From: Aerolutibacter ruishenii
GTDB taxonomy: Bacteria; Pseudomonadota; Gammaproteobacteria; Xanthomonadales; Xanthomonadaceae
Assembly (NCBI RefSeq): GCF_007830115.1
Contig: NZ_VLKP01000010.1
Span: 1-64,000, forward strand
DNA: 64,000 nucleotides
Direction of reading: 5' to 3'
Shown piece after piece: positions 54,369 through 63,714 of the stretch; position 1 is the first letter of the stretch; each line of letters begins with the position of its first letter. The notes under the pieces were generated by a model. It was given only the letters and a program-made list of their open reading frames with translations, did not search any database and was not told where the DNA came from. The translations under genes were made by a program, and so were the position numbers.

Positions 54369-56561
54369 TCAGAAGAACGCGCGAACGCCCACCACGACGC
54401 CGCGTCCGGGCAGTGGCGCCAGTTCCTTCAGGAACGAGGTGTGGGATCGGGCTTCCTCGTCCAGCAGGTTGCTGCCATCGACGAACACTTCCAGGCCGTT
54501 GCCGCCGGCGGTATCCACGTGCCATGCCACGTGCGCGTCCACCAGCGTGTAGCCATCGGTGGGCCGCTCGTGCGCGGCCACGCGGTCCTGCTCGGCATAG
54601 CGCACCGCGCCCAGCGATGCGCGCCATTGGCCCAGCTCCCAGCGCAGTTCGCCGCCGACGCGCGAAGGCGCGATGCGTGGCAGGTTGCCGCCCTGCGGCA
54701 GTGCGGCCACCAGTTCCTCGAGTTCCCCTTCGTGCTCCAGCGTGAACGCCACCTCGCGGGTGCCGCTGCCGGCCAGCTTGGCGCGGACCACGTCGCCGAA
54801 CACGCGCAGGTCCCACTGGCCGCTGGCGTTGTCGGCAAAGGCCCAGCTGGCCTCGGCTTCGGCGCCGTTGAAGCGGGCATCGCCCTGCGTCCACAGGCGC
54901 ACCGGCACCTCGTGCTCCACCAGGCCCGTGTCGGCCAGGTAGATGTAGTCGTCGAAGCGCACGTGGTACACCGACGCGCTGGCCTTGAACGGGCCGTGGT
55001 GCCAATGGACGCCCAGCTCGGCGCGGTTGGCGGTTTCCACGTCCAGCGTCGGGGTGCCCAGTTCCAGGCTGGCGGTGGCCACGTGCAGGCCGTTGGAGTA
55101 CAGCTCCTCGGCGGACGGGGCGCGTTGTGCGCGGTCCAGGCCGAACATCACGTGCACCGGGTCGGTGGGCTCCCACTTCAGGCCGGCGGAGAAACTGGTG
55201 GTGTCGAAGTCGCGGTCGGGGCCGATCGCCACGGCGTCGTCCACGTCCACGCGGCTGCGGTCGTGGCGTGCGCCCAGTTCCAGCTTCAGCGGGCCGACGT
55301 CGCGCTGGCCGATCCAGAACAGGCCGGCGTCGCGCGAATTGGAGCCGGGCACGAAGGCCTCGTCGCCCACGGCCACGAATTCGCGCTGCGCCCACTGCAG
55401 GCCCAGCGCACCGTTCCAGCCGGCCAGCGGCTGGTGCACCAGTTCCAGGCGCGCCTCGGTGCTGTCGTTGTCGAACACGGTGCCAACCGCATCGCCTTCG
55501 TACTCGGTGTGCGTGTACTCGGTGCGGGCCACCTTGGCGCGCAGTGACTGGAACGCGCCCAGGTCATCGAGGCCGGCGCGCAGTTCGGTGCGGCGCTGGT
55601 CCATGGCGATGCGCACGTCACTGCCGTGGGCATCGGCCTCTTCCTCGCCCTCGTGGCCTGCTTCTTCCTCGTGGCCTTCCTCTTCGTGGACGTGACCGCC
55701 GCCCGGAATGCCATAGCGCGAATTGAACAGGCTGTAGCCCACGCCGATGAAACCGCGCTCGCCCACCCACGACACGCCCAACGCGCCGCTGTCGGTGCGC
55801 ACGAAGCTGTTGGGCAGCCGGCCTGCTTCGGCCGGATCGGGCGTTTCGCCGTGTTCGGCCATCAGCCACGCGCTCTCGGCCTGGCCGGGGATGTCGATGT
55901 CGCCGGTTTCACGATGCAACGCGTCGAAATGGAACACGAGGTTGCCCGAGGCGGAGGTGCCGTCCAGCCGCACCATGCCGGTCTTCTCGTCGTTGACACT
56001 GCCCGTGCGCAGCTCGGCGCGGCCCTGCAGCGGCTGTTCGGTGACGGCTTCGGGCACGCGGCCATCGATCACGTTGACCGCACCGCCGATGGCGCCGCTG
56101 CCAAACAGTAGTGTGGCGGGGCCCTTCAGCACTTCAATCTGGTCGGCCAGGAACGGTTCGATGCTGACCGCGTGGTCGACGCTGACGGTGGACACGTCGC
56201 CGCTGCCCAGGCCGTCGCTCACCACCTGCACGCGCGCGCCATCAAAGCCGCGCACGATGGGGCGGCCGACACCGGGGCCGAAATAGGAGGACTGCACGCC
56301 GGGCAGCTTGTTGACGGTTTCGCCGAGGGAGCTGGCCTTGGCCTCGTCCAGCCGCTCGCCGGTGAGCACTTCGACCGGGCGGGTAAGGTCTTCGGCAGTG
56401 GCGGCCAACGGGTTGGCCCTCACCACCACCGCGTCCAGGTCGACGGCATCGTGGTCATGCTGGGTCTGCACCTGGGATGGTTCGGCGGCGTGGAGGGTCG
56501 ACAGGCCCATGGCAAGGGCCATGGCCAAGGGGAGGCGATGCGGCAGGCGGGAGCGCTTCAT
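54369..56561 (-). CDS. TonB-dependent receptor, probable zinc (ZnuD-like) uptake
   Basis: Outer-membrane active transporter. 730 residues; signal peptide MKRSRLPHRLPLAMALAMGL to about residue 25, plug domain with DLTRPVEVLTGERLDEAKAS, SIEPFLADQIEVLKGPATLL and GSGAIGGAVNVIDG, and a 22-strand barrel ending VGVRAFF (terminal Phe). A loop at about residues 290-314 is rich in His and Glu (HVHEEEGHEEEAGHEGEEEA), a metal-collecting feature. Zinc is inferred from this loop, the upstream Zur-box-like site and the nearby zur. Confidence 0.85.
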   Translation of the reverse strand: MKRSRLPHRLPLAMALAMGLSTLHAAEPSQVQTQHDHDAVDLDAVVVRANPLAATAEDLTRPVEVLTGERLDEAKASSLGETVNKLPGVQSSYFGPGVGRPIVRGFDGARVQVVSDGLGSGDVSTVSVDHAVSIEPFLADQIEVLKGPATLLFGSGAIGGAVNVIDGRVPEAVTEQPLQGRAELRTGSVNDEKTGMVRLDGTSASGNLVFHFDALHRETGDIDIPGQAESAWLMAEHGETPDPAEAGRLPNSFVRTDSGALGVSWVGERGFIGVGYSLFNSRYGIPGGGHVHEEEGHEEEAGHEGEEEADAHGSDVRIAMDQRRTELRAGLDDLGAFQSLRAKVARTEYTHTEYEGDAVGTVFDNDSTEARLELVHQPLAGWNGALGLQWAQREFVAVGDEAFVPGSNSRDAGLFWIGQRDVGPLKLELGARHDRSRVDVDDAVAIGPDRDFDTTSFSAGLKWEPTDPVHVMFGLDRAQRAPSAEELYSNGLHVATASLELGTPTLDVETANRAELGVHWHHGPFKASASVYHVRFDDYIYLADTGLVEHEVPVRLWTQGDARFNGAEAEASWAFADNASGQWDLRVFGDVVRAKLAGSGTREVAFTLEHEGELEELVAALPQGGNLPRIAPSRVGGELRWELGQWRASLGAVRYAEQDRVAAHERPTDGYTLVDAHVAWHVDTAGGNGLEVFVDGSNLLDEEARSHTSFLKELAPLPGRGVVVGVRAFF

Positions 56562-56593
56562 GCGACTAGGAGGTTCCAGATGACGGTGGCGAC

Positions 56594-56616
56594 GGAATGT
56601 TATAGTATTGCAATTA
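56594..56616. promoter_or_regulatory. Probable Zur operator (Zur box)
   Basis: Sequence GGAATGTTATAGTATTGCAA then TTA. Compared with the E. coli-type consensus (GAAATGTTATAnTATAACAT then TTC), 17-18 of 22 defined positions agree, with the left half almost perfect. It stands 33 bp upstream of the TonB receptor start (-) and 29 bp upstream of the MerC-like start (+), so it could repress both. Assignment is by consensus matching by eye. Confidence 0.7.
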
Positions 56617-56644
56617 CAGATTCACCCACCCGGAAGTCACGGTC

Positions 56645-57055
56645 ATGCCTCCTCATCGCGTCCGTCATCTGATCGACCGCTTTGGTGCCATGGGGTCGCT
56701 GGTGTGTGCGGTCCACTGCGCGCTGATCCCGGTGGCCATTGCGCTGCTGCCGGCGCTGGGGCTGGCCAGTCTGAACAACGACGCCTTCGAATTTGCGTTC
56801 GTGGCGTTCGCTTCGTTGCTGGGGCTGTTCAGCGTTGTCTGGGGGTATCGCCGACACCACGGCATCCGCGCGCTCCTGTTGTTGGCTCCGGGCCTGGTCG
56901 TATTGTGGACGGGGGTGCTGTACGCGCCGCTGCATCACTCGCTGGTGCCGCACGCGGTGGCGATGACCCTGGGCGGCACGCTGGTGGGGTTGGCCCATCT
57001 GGTCAACCTGCGGCTGAACCACGTCCATTTCCACAACGCCCAGTGCGCCCACTGA
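56645..57055 (+). CDS. MerC-domain membrane protein, probable metal transporter
   Basis: 136 residues with about four membrane spans. The first span carries a cysteine pair, C21 and C25 (SLVCAVHCALIP), as in MerC. The C-terminus is His-rich (VHFHNAQCAH). Starts at 56645, 29 bp from the Zur-box-like site. No mer operon lies nearby, so an inner-membrane zinc role is more likely than mercury transport; this is inference. It is divergent from the TonB receptor gene. Confidence 0.78.
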   Translation: MPPHRVRHLIDRFGAMGSLVCAVHCALIPVAIALLPALGLASLNNDAFEFAFVAFASLLGLFSVVWGYRRHHGIRALLLLAPGLVVLWTGVLYAPLHHSLVPHAVAMTLGGTLVGLAHLVNLRLNHVHFHNAQCAH

Positions 57056-57195
57056 GGCGGCGGGGGGCCGGCTTGTGCTAGGCTTTGCGGCCTCGCGCGC
57101 GACAGCCGCGATCCCGATTTGGTGCCTGCGGTGGGGCTTGGCGTCCCGGCGCGGCATCTTTGTTCAACTTTGAGTAACAGTTCAGGAGCACGACC

Positions 57196-57381
57196 ATGGG
57201 TAAGGGCGACCGCAAGACCGCCAAGGGCAAGCGCTACAACTCCAGCTACGGCAACGCCCGTGCGGCCAAGGCCGTGACCAAGGCCACCGGCAACGCCGCG
57301 TCGCCGGTCGCCAAGAAGGCGACCAAGACCGTGGCCAAGGCCCCGGCCAAGAAGGTCGTGGCCAAGAAGACCGCTGGCTGA
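57196..57381 (+). CDS. 30S ribosomal protein THX with Lys/Ala-rich tail
   Basis: Small basic protein of the Thx/bTHX (S31) family, which in Thermus sits at the top of the 30S head. 61 residues: the family core MGKGDRKTAKGKRYNSSYGN (compare GKGDRRTRRGK...GTYGK in Thermus), then a low-complexity tail of Lys, Ala and Val (AKKATKTVAKAPAKKVVAKK), more than doubling the size of Thermus THX. CAGGAG precedes the ATG. A terminator follows. Confidence 0.82.
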   Translation: MGKGDRKTAKGKRYNSSYGNARAAKAVTKATGNAASPVAKKATKTVAKAPAKKVVAKKTAG

Positions 57382-57410
57382 GGAATACGCGCCAGGCGCG
57401 ATTCCAGCGA

Positions 57411-57437
57411 GAAGCCCCGCTCCGGCGGGGCTTCTTC
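57411..57437. terminator. Bidirectional terminator between THX and dipeptidase genes
   Basis: 10-bp perfect stem GAAGCCCCGC / GCGGGGCTTC with a TCCG loop and TTCGTTT after it. It lies between convergent genes. Confidence 0.75.
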
Positions 57438-57456
57438 GTTTGGGCCGGGTCGCGGG

Positions 57457-58674
57457 TCAGCGCCGTGCCGCCGCCTCCACCTGCGACCACACGCGCAACA
57501 GGTTGGCGCCGAGGATCTTGCGGATGTCGTCGTCGCGGTAGCCACGCGCCTGCAGGCCCGCGACCAGGTTGGGATAGTCGGCCACCGAGCGCAGGCCTTC
57601 GGGCAGCGCGCCGCCCACGCCGTCGAAGTCCGAGCCGATGCCGATGTGGTCGATGCCGACCAGCTTCACGCCATGGTCGATCTGGTCCAGCACCGCATCG
57701 ATCGTGGTGGCCGGTACCGGATGTGCCGCCTCCCATTCGCGGTCGAAGTCGCTGACCTTGCGCGTGGGCCGGCCCGCGGCCTCGGCGGCCGCGTTGTCCC
57801 GCTGCAAGTCGGCATGCGCGCGGAAGTAGGCCTGGGTGTCGGCGGCGGCCTGGGCGTTGACGAAGCCGGTGCCGAACACCAGCTGGATCACGCCCCCCTT
57901 GGCGGCGATCGCCCGCGCCAGTTCGTCGCTGAGGTTGCGCTCGAAGCCGGGGGTGAAGTGGCGCAGCCCGGAATGGCTGGCGATCACCGGGACCTGGCTG
58001 AGCGCGAGCACGTCGCGCACGGCCGCGTCCGACAGATGCGAGACATCGACCATGATGCCCAGCCGGTTCATTTCCGCCACCACCTGCTTGCCGAAGGGGC
58101 TCAGGCCATTCCACCGCTTCACCAGCGCATAGGACGAGTCGCTGATCCGGTTGTTGTCGCTGTGGGCCAGGGTGATGTAGCGCACGCCGCGCGCGTGGAA
58201 GGCGGCAAGTTGCGCGAGGTCGTCGCCGATCGGCGCGCCGTTCTCCATGCCGAAGGCGAGCAGCACGCGTCCGCCCTTGCGCAACTGCTCGACGTCCGCG
58301 GGTGAGCGCAGCAGGGCGAACTTGTCGGGATGGCGGCCGGCCAGTGCCTCGATCGCGTCGATCTGGCGATGGGCCACCTGCGGCGCGCTGCCGTCGGCGT
58401 CCTGTCCGGGCGAGGTATAGATCGACATGAAGGCGACGTCGAGTCCGCCCGCGCGTGCGCGCGGGTAGTCGAACTCGACCGACGGCGTGGCCTGGCCCAG
58501 GTCGGCCCAGCGCTTGACCAGCTCGCCCGGCGCATCGATGTGCGTGTCGACCAGCAGCGCATCATCGGCGAGACGCCGTGCCTTGCCGAGGTCACCGGCC
58601 ATCGCGGGCAGGGTGGACGCCGCGCACAGTGCCAACAGGCACAGGGTCAGGCGGAGGGCGGTGGCGGATTGCAT
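57457..58674 (-). CDS. Membrane (renal-type) dipeptidase, peptidase M19
   Basis: Zinc dipeptidase, exported. 405 residues from the ATG at 58674; signal peptide MQSATALRLTLCLLALCAAS to about residue 27 (MAG). M19 motifs: LLVDTHIDAPGEL, GMENGAPIG, YITLAHSDNNRISDSS, VDVSHLSDAAVRDVLALSQV, ASHSGLRHFTPGFERN and HIGIGSDFDGVGG supply the binuclear zinc ligands. It likely degrades dipeptides released by periplasmic peptidases such as the S46 pair. Confidence 0.93.
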   Translation of the reverse strand: MQSATALRLTLCLLALCAASTLPAMAGDLGKARRLADDALLVDTHIDAPGELVKRWADLGQATPSVEFDYPRARAGGLDVAFMSIYTSPGQDADGSAPQVAHRQIDAIEALAGRHPDKFALLRSPADVEQLRKGGRVLLAFGMENGAPIGDDLAQLAAFHARGVRYITLAHSDNNRISDSSYALVKRWNGLSPFGKQVVAEMNRLGIMVDVSHLSDAAVRDVLALSQVPVIASHSGLRHFTPGFERNLSDELARAIAAKGGVIQLVFGTGFVNAQAAADTQAYFRAHADLQRDNAAAEAAGRPTRKVSDFDREWEAAHPVPATTIDAVLDQIDHGVKLVGIDHIGIGSDFDGVGGALPEGLRSVADYPNLVAGLQARGYRDDDIRKILGANLLRVWSQVEAAARR

Positions 58675-58735
58675 GGGATTGGACACCTCGCGGGATGGAA
58701 GGGCTTGTCTCGTGGGACGGAAGGGCTTGCGCGCG

Positions 58736-59977
58736 TCAGGCAACACGGCAACCGCCAGCGTACACGCCGCGGGCCAGTCCGCCCCCCAGCCAGTAGCACA
58801 ACTCGGCGGGATGCCCGACCTGCCATTGCACGAAGTCGGCTGGCGCGCCCACGCGCAGCACGCCGCGGTCCGCCAGCCCCAGCGCGCGTGCCGCGTGCAC
58901 GGTGGCGCCGCGCAAGGCCTCTTCGGGTGTCAGGCGGAAGTGGGTGCAGGACAGCTGCATGGCCTGGCGCAGCGAAAGCAGCGGGGACGTGCCGGGGTTG
59001 CAGTCGGTGGCCACGGCCATTGGCACGCCGTGCGCGCGGAACGCCTCCAATGGCGGCAACCTGGTCTCGCGCAGTACGTGGAAAGCGCCCGGCAGCAACA
59101 CCGCCACGGTGCCGTGCGCGGCCATCGCCCGCACCGAGTCATCGCTGGTGTGCTCCACGTGGTCGGCCGACAAGCCGTCGAATTCCGCCGCCAGCGCCGC
59201 GCCGCCAAGATCGCTCAGCTGGTCGGCATGCAGTTTCACCGGCAGGCCCAGGGCGCGGGCCGCATCGAACATGCGGCGGGTCTGTGCAGGGCTGAAACCG
59301 ATGCCCTCGCAGAAGGCGTCCACCGCATCGACCAGGCCTTCAGCGTGCAGCCGTGGCAACCACTCGCAGGCGGCATCGATGTAGTCGTCGGCGCGGTCGT
59401 TGTACTCCGGCGGCAACGCATGCGCGGCGAGGTAGGTGGTGCGCACGGTCACGCCCAGCACCTCGCCGACCCGGCGCGCCACGCGCAACATCTTGCGTTC
59501 GTTGTCGAAGTCCAGGCCGTAGCCGGACTTGATCTCCAGCGTGGTGGCGCCATCGGCCAGCAAGGCGCGGGCGCGCGGCAAGGACTGGCGCAGCAGTTCG
59601 TCTTCGCCGGCCTCGCGGATGGCGCGCACGGTGGACAGGATGCCGCCACCGGCGCGGGCAATGGCCTCGTAGCTGGCGCCCTGCAGGCGCATCTCGAATT
59701 CGCGTGCGCGGTCGCCGGCGAATACCAGGTGGGTGTGGCAGTCGACCAGGCCGGGGGTGATCCAGCCGGACGCCTCGATCACTTCGCGGGCGAGGCGGCT
59801 GGGTGCATCGGGCAATGCATCACGCGGGCCGACGAAGGTGAGCACGCCGTCGCGCCAGCCAAGGGCGCCGTCGGTGATTTCGGCGTAGCCGGTGTCGTCG
59901 TCAAGCGTGGCCAGGGCGGCGCCGAGGATCAGTCCATCCCAGGGGCGCGTGGATGCAAGCGTGGCGGTGTCGGTCAT
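58736..59977 (-). CDS. hutI: Imidazolonepropionase
   Basis: Third step of histidine breakdown: imidazolonepropionate to formiminoglutamate. 413 residues. Amidohydrolase motifs [80 protein letters not shown] and [11 protein letters not shown] are in order. hutF stands 2.4 kb away, but hutH, hutU and hutG are not in the window. Confidence 0.96.
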   Translation of the reverse strand: MTDTATLASTRPWDGLILGAALATLDDDTGYAEITDGALGWRDGVLTFVGPRDALPDAPSRLAREVIEASGWITPGLVDCHTHLVFAGDRAREFEMRLQGASYEAIARAGGGILSTVRAIREAGEDELLRQSLPRARALLADGATTLEIKSGYGLDFDNERKMLRVARRVGEVLGVTVRTTYLAAHALPPEYNDRADDYIDAACEWLPRLHAEGLVDAVDAFCEGIGFSPAQTRRMFDAARALGLPVKLHADQLSDLGGAALAAEFDGLSADHVEHTSDDSVRAMAAHGTVAVLLPGAFHVLRETRLPPLEAFRAHGVPMAVATDCNPGTSPLLSLRQAMQLSCTHFRLTPEEALRGATVHAARALGLADRGVLRVGAPADFVQWQVGHPAELCYWLGGGLARGVYAGGCRVA

Positions 59978-60099
59978 CGGCGCATTCTAAGCCTGCCGAC
60001 ATGCCTTTTCGGCCGCATCGAGGGCCATGTCGATCCCGTCGTTTCAGGCGCGCATGGCGGGCAGGTCGGCTCCGCCGTTTCGTCCGCCGTCGAACGGAT

Positions 60100-60597
60100 T
60101 CAGGCGGCGAACAGGTCGTCGCGCGGCAACGCGCCTTCCAGCTGGAGCAGGAAACGCTTGGTCGGCAGGCCGCCGCCAAAGCCGGTCAGGCTGCCGTCCG
60201 CGCCGATCACGCGGTGGCACGGCAGCACGATCGGCAGCGGATTGCGGCCGTTGGCGGCACCGACGGCGCGCATCGCGGTGGGCTTGCCGACGCGGCCGGC
60301 CAGCTGCGCATAGCTGATGGTTTCGCCGAACGGGATCGTCGCCAGCGCATGCCACACCGTGCGCTGGAACTCGGTGCCGCGCGGCGCCAGCGGCAGGTCG
60401 AAGGCGTGGCGGGTGCCGGCGAAGTATTCACCCAGCTGGCGCGTGGCTTCGCCCAGCAGCGTGTGGTCGCCGGGTTGCCAGCCGTCACGCCGCACCGGAT
60501 GCCGCGACTGGTGGAATTCGATGGCGTGCAGGCCCTCGTCGCTGGCCGCCAGCAGCAGCGGGCCGACCGGGCTGTCGATGGTGGTGAAATGGATCAT
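60100..60597 (-). CDS. ogt: Methylated-DNA-protein cysteine methyltransferase
   Basis: Suicide repair of O6-methylguanine. 165 residues from the ATG at 60597. The acceptor cysteine C127 is in [20 protein letters not shown], with the recognition helix [13 protein letters not shown] before it. The ATG overlaps the stop of the Ada-AlkA gene (ATGA), so the two are translationally coupled. Confidence 0.95.
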   Translation of the reverse strand: MIHFTTIDSPVGPLLLAASDEGLHAIEFHQSRHPVRRDGWQPGDHTLLGEATRQLGEYFAGTRHAFDLPLAPRGTEFQRTVWHALATIPFGETISYAQLAGRVGKPTAMRAVGAANGRNPLPIVLPCHRVIGADGSLTGFGGGLPTKRFLLQLEGALPRDDLFAA

Positions 60598-62231
60598 GTG
60601 TCTGCTCCGGTTTGCGTGCGACGGGACCGGCGCGCGGATGCGGCGGGGACGCCCGTGGCGGGTGGCGTGGAGGAGGAAGTGGAGGTGGAGTCGCCAGCAT
60701 GCGCGGCATGGATGCGCGATGCCGCTCGTGTGGGAGCGTCGTTCCGTGTTGCCGCATCGCGCCACAAGTGGATCACCGCGTATGCGCGCCACGGCCGCCA
60801 GTGCTCGGCGAGTTGCGCGAGTGACTTGCCGCTGATGGTGTTGCCATCGCCACTGGCCCGCTGGCGCAGCACCAGGTCGTCGGTGGGGAAGGCATCCGGG
60901 TGGCCCAGCGCGCGCATCGCGATGTACTGCGCGGTCCATGGGCCGATGCCGGGCAGTGCGGTCCAGCGGGCAACGAAGTCGTCAAGCGTGCGTTCGGCGC
61001 GGAAGTCGACCCGGCCATCGAGCAGCGCGCGGGCCACGCCGCGGACTGTGTCGGCGCGGCTGCGGGTCAGGCCGATGCTGGCCAGATCGGCGTCGGCCAG
61101 CGCGTCCGGCGTGGGGAACAGATACGCCAGCCCATCGGCCAGCGGTGCAGGCAGCGGTTGGCCGAAGCGCTGCGCCAGGCGGGTGGCCAGCGTACGCGCA
61201 GCGGCCACGCTGACCTGCTGGCCCAGGATCGCGCGTACCGCGATCTCGAAGCCGTCCCAGCCGCTGGGCAGGCGCAGGCCAGGGTTGCGTGCGAGCAGCG
61301 GCCGCAGGCGCGGGCTGCGGCCCAGGTTTTCCGCAATGGTTTGTGGATCGGCATCGAGATCGAACATGCGACGGATGCGGTTGACCGTATCGAGCAGTGC
61401 GCTGGCCGGAATGCCGTGCAGTTCCAGCTTGAGCGCCGGTTCGTCGCCGGGCCATGCGCCCACTCGCAGCCAGCCGGGCCCGGCGCCCGTGGCGACCACG
61501 CGCGCATAGGCGTGCGGGTCCATGCGCTCCACGCCAGGCAATGCGCGGCCGCGCAGGAAGTCGAGCATCGCCGCGAAATCGTATGGCGGGCGGTAGCCCA
61601 ATCGCAGGGTGAGCGATTCTGTTCCGGACGATGCCGGGCGCCTGCGCAGTTCACGTGGCGCCATGCGGTACGCATCGCGGAACGTGGTGTTGAAGCGGCG
61701 CAGGCTGCCAAAGCCCGCCGCCATGGCCACGTCGGTGATCGGCAGGTCGGTTTCGGTCAGCAACTGCTTGGCGAACAGCAAGCGGCGGGTGCCATGCACG
61801 CCGATGGGCGCCGCGCCCAGGCGCTCCACGAACAGCCGCCGAAGCTGTCGTTCGCCCAGGTTGACGCGTTGGGCCAGCACCGCCAGCGGCTGCTCGGCCA
61901 ATGCGCCTTCGTCGATCAGTTTGAGCGCGCGGGCGATGACCGCATCACCGCGGCGCCACGCGCCATCGCCGGGCGACAACTCCGGCCGGCAACGCAGGCA
62001 TGGGCGGTAGCCGGCGGCTTCGGCCGCGGCCGCGCTGGGGTAGTAGGCGACGTTCTCGCGCTTGGGCGGCGGTGCCGGGCACACCGGCCGGCAATAGATG
62101 CCGGTGCTGGACACCGCGGTGAAGAACAGCCCGTCGAATCGCGCGTCGCGGCTCAGCCGCGCCTGCTCGCAGACCTGCGGCGTGGGCAGGGCGGAGGGAG
62201 GCATGGTCGCGAGCGGCACGGCACTGGACAT
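60594..62231 (-). CDS. Ada N-terminal domain / AraC regulator fused to AlkA glycosylase
   Basis: Alkylation-response regulator and repair enzyme in one chain, 545 residues. Residues about 20-85 form the Ada zinc domain: C47, C51, C78, C81 in the spacing of E. coli Ada Cys38-42-69-72 ([22 protein letters not shown]), where the first is the methylphosphotriester acceptor. An AraC-type HTH follows ([34 protein letters not shown]). The C-terminal half is AlkA ([38 protein letters not shown]). The O6-methylguanine domain of Ada is absent and is replaced by coupled ogt. Confidence 0.93.
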   Translation of the reverse strand: MSSAVPLATMPPSALPTPQVCEQARLSRDARFDGLFFTAVSSTGIYCRPVCPAPPPKRENVAYYPSAAAAEAAGYRPCLRCRPELSPGDGAWRRGDAVIARALKLIDEGALAEQPLAVLAQRVNLGERQLRRLFVERLGAAPIGVHGTRRLLFAKQLLTETDLPITDVAMAAGFGSLRRFNTTFRDAYRMAPRELRRRPASSGTESLTLRLGYRPPYDFAAMLDFLRGRALPGVERMDPHAYARVVATGAGPGWLRVGAWPGDEPALKLELHGIPASALLDTVNRIRRMFDLDADPQTIAENLGRSPRLRPLLARNPGLRLPSGWDGFEIAVRAILGQQVSVAAARTLATRLAQRFGQPLPAPLADGLAYLFPTPDALADADLASIGLTRSRADTVRGVARALLDGRVDFRAERTLDDFVARWTALPGIGPWTAQYIAMRALGHPDAFPTDDLVLRQRASGDGNTISGKSLAQLAEHWRPWRAYAVIHLWRDAATRNDAPTRAASRIHAAHAGDSTSTSSSTPPATGVPAASARRSRRTQTGADT

Positions 62232-62348
62232 GTCTGCAGGCTAGCACCGGCCGGGGGTACTGACTCGCCGGATTCGGACATCAATGCCAAACCCGGACGG
62301 CGGTGCCGGGGATCGCCAAGCCGCGGCCCAGCGGCGACAATTCGCGCC

Positions 62349-63683
62349 ATGCAGACGATTCCCCAGGCGAAGGTATGGATGGCGGCCGGCTGGAGTGCGC
62401 CGCAGGAGATGGCGGTAGGCCCGGCGGGGACACTGCCGCCACTGACGACGGGCGTGCCACGCATCGTGCCGGGCATTGCCAACTTGCACTCGCATGCCTT
62501 CCAGCGCGCTATGGCGGGCATGGCCGAACGCCAGACCGACCCGGCCGACTCGTTCTGGACCTGGCGCGAGACGATGTACCGCTTCGCCGCACGATTCACT
62601 CCGGAGCGGCTGCATGCAGTGGCTTCGCAACTGTACGCGGAGATGCTGGAAGCCGGCTACACCACCGTCTGCGAGTTCCATTACCTGCACCACGCGCCTG
62701 ACGGCCGCCCTTACGCTGATCCCGCGACGATGTCGCGTGCGCTGATCGCGGCCGCCCGCGATACCGGCATCCGCCTGACGCTGCTGCCGGTGCTGTACAT
62801 GACCGGCGGCTTCGATGGCCGCGCATTGTCGGAGCGGCAGCGCCGCTTCGGCCACGGCGTGGACGCCTACCTGCGCCTGCTCGACGCCCTGCGCGCCGAT
62901 GAAGGCGACGCCCTGCGCGTGGGCTGCGCCCTGCACAGCCTGCGCGCGGTACCGCCCGATGCGATGCGCGCCGTGCTGGATGCGCTGCCGGCCGACAGCC
63001 GCATCCACATCCACGTCGCCGAGCAGACCGCCGAGGTGGACGAGTGCGTGGCGGTGCGTGGCGCGCGCCCGGTGCGCTGGCTGCTGGACAACGCCAACGT
63101 CGATACGCGCTGGACCCTGGTGCATGCCACCCACCTGGATGCTGGCGAAGTGCGCGATGTCGCGGGCAGTCGCGCCACCGTCGCCATCTGCACCACCACC
63201 GAGGGCAACCTCGGCGATGGCCTGTTCCCGCTGCGCGACTACCTCGATGCCGGTGGCCGCTGGGGCGTGGGCTCGGATTCGCACATCTCGGTATCGCCGG
63301 TGGAGGAACTGCGCTGGCTGGAGTACGGCCAGCGCCTGGCCACGCGCCGACGCAACATCGCCGTGGGCAGCGCCTCCACCAGCGTGGGCGAGACGTTGTT
63401 GCACGGCGTGTTGGCCAGCGCGGGCGATGCCAGCGGGCATGCGGTGGGATGGCTGGATGACCGCCACCATGCCGACTGGCTGGTGCTGGATACCGACGCG
63501 CCGGCCTTCGCCGGCGCACGCGACGAGGATGCGGTGGATCGCTGGCTGTTCAGCGGCAATCGCAACCTGGTGCGCGATACCTGGGTGGGCGGCCGCCGGG
63601 TGGTGGCCGGTGGTCAGCACGTGCGGCGCGAGGCCATCGAAGCCCGCTACCGCGCGACGATGGCCGAACTGCTGGCCGACTGA
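62349..63683 (+). CDS. hutF: Formimidoylglutamate deiminase
   Basis: Histidine breakdown: formiminoglutamate to formylglutamate. 444 residues from the ATG at 62349; an open frame continues far upstream but only as antisense of the Ada-AlkA gene. Metal and catalytic motifs: IANLHSHAFQRAMAG, EFHYLHH, IHIHVAEQTAEVDECV, LVHATHLDAGEV and WGVGSDSHISVSPVEELR. It shows the organism uses the five-step (HutF-HutG) route of Pseudomonas. Divergent from the Ada-AlkA gene. Confidence 0.93.
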   Translation: MQTIPQAKVWMAAGWSAPQEMAVGPAGTLPPLTTGVPRIVPGIANLHSHAFQRAMAGMAERQTDPADSFWTWRETMYRFAARFTPERLHAVASQLYAEMLEAGYTTVCEFHYLHHAPDGRPYADPATMSRALIAAARDTGIRLTLLPVLYMTGGFDGRALSERQRRFGHGVDAYLRLLDALRADEGDALRVGCALHSLRAVPPDAMRAVLDALPADSRIHIHVAEQTAEVDECVAVRGARPVRWLLDNANVDTRWTLVHATHLDAGEVRDVAGSRATVAICTTTEGNLGDGLFPLRDYLDAGGRWGVGSDSHISVSPVEELRWLEYGQRLATRRRNIAVGSASTSVGETLLHGVLASAGDASGHAVGWLDDRHHADWLVLDTDAPAFAGARDEDAVDRWLFSGNRNLVRDTWVGGRRVVAGGQHVRREAIEARYRATMAELLAD

Positions 63684-63714
63684 GTCGGCCTTCAAGAGCG
63701 GGCGACGGCAGCGG

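Noticed and set aside
60900-62348. A continuous + frame of nearly 500 codons running into hutF
   Set aside because: It is antisense to the Ada-AlkA gene and low-complexity; the hutF family starts at 62349. GC-rich third positions keep opposite frames open by chance.
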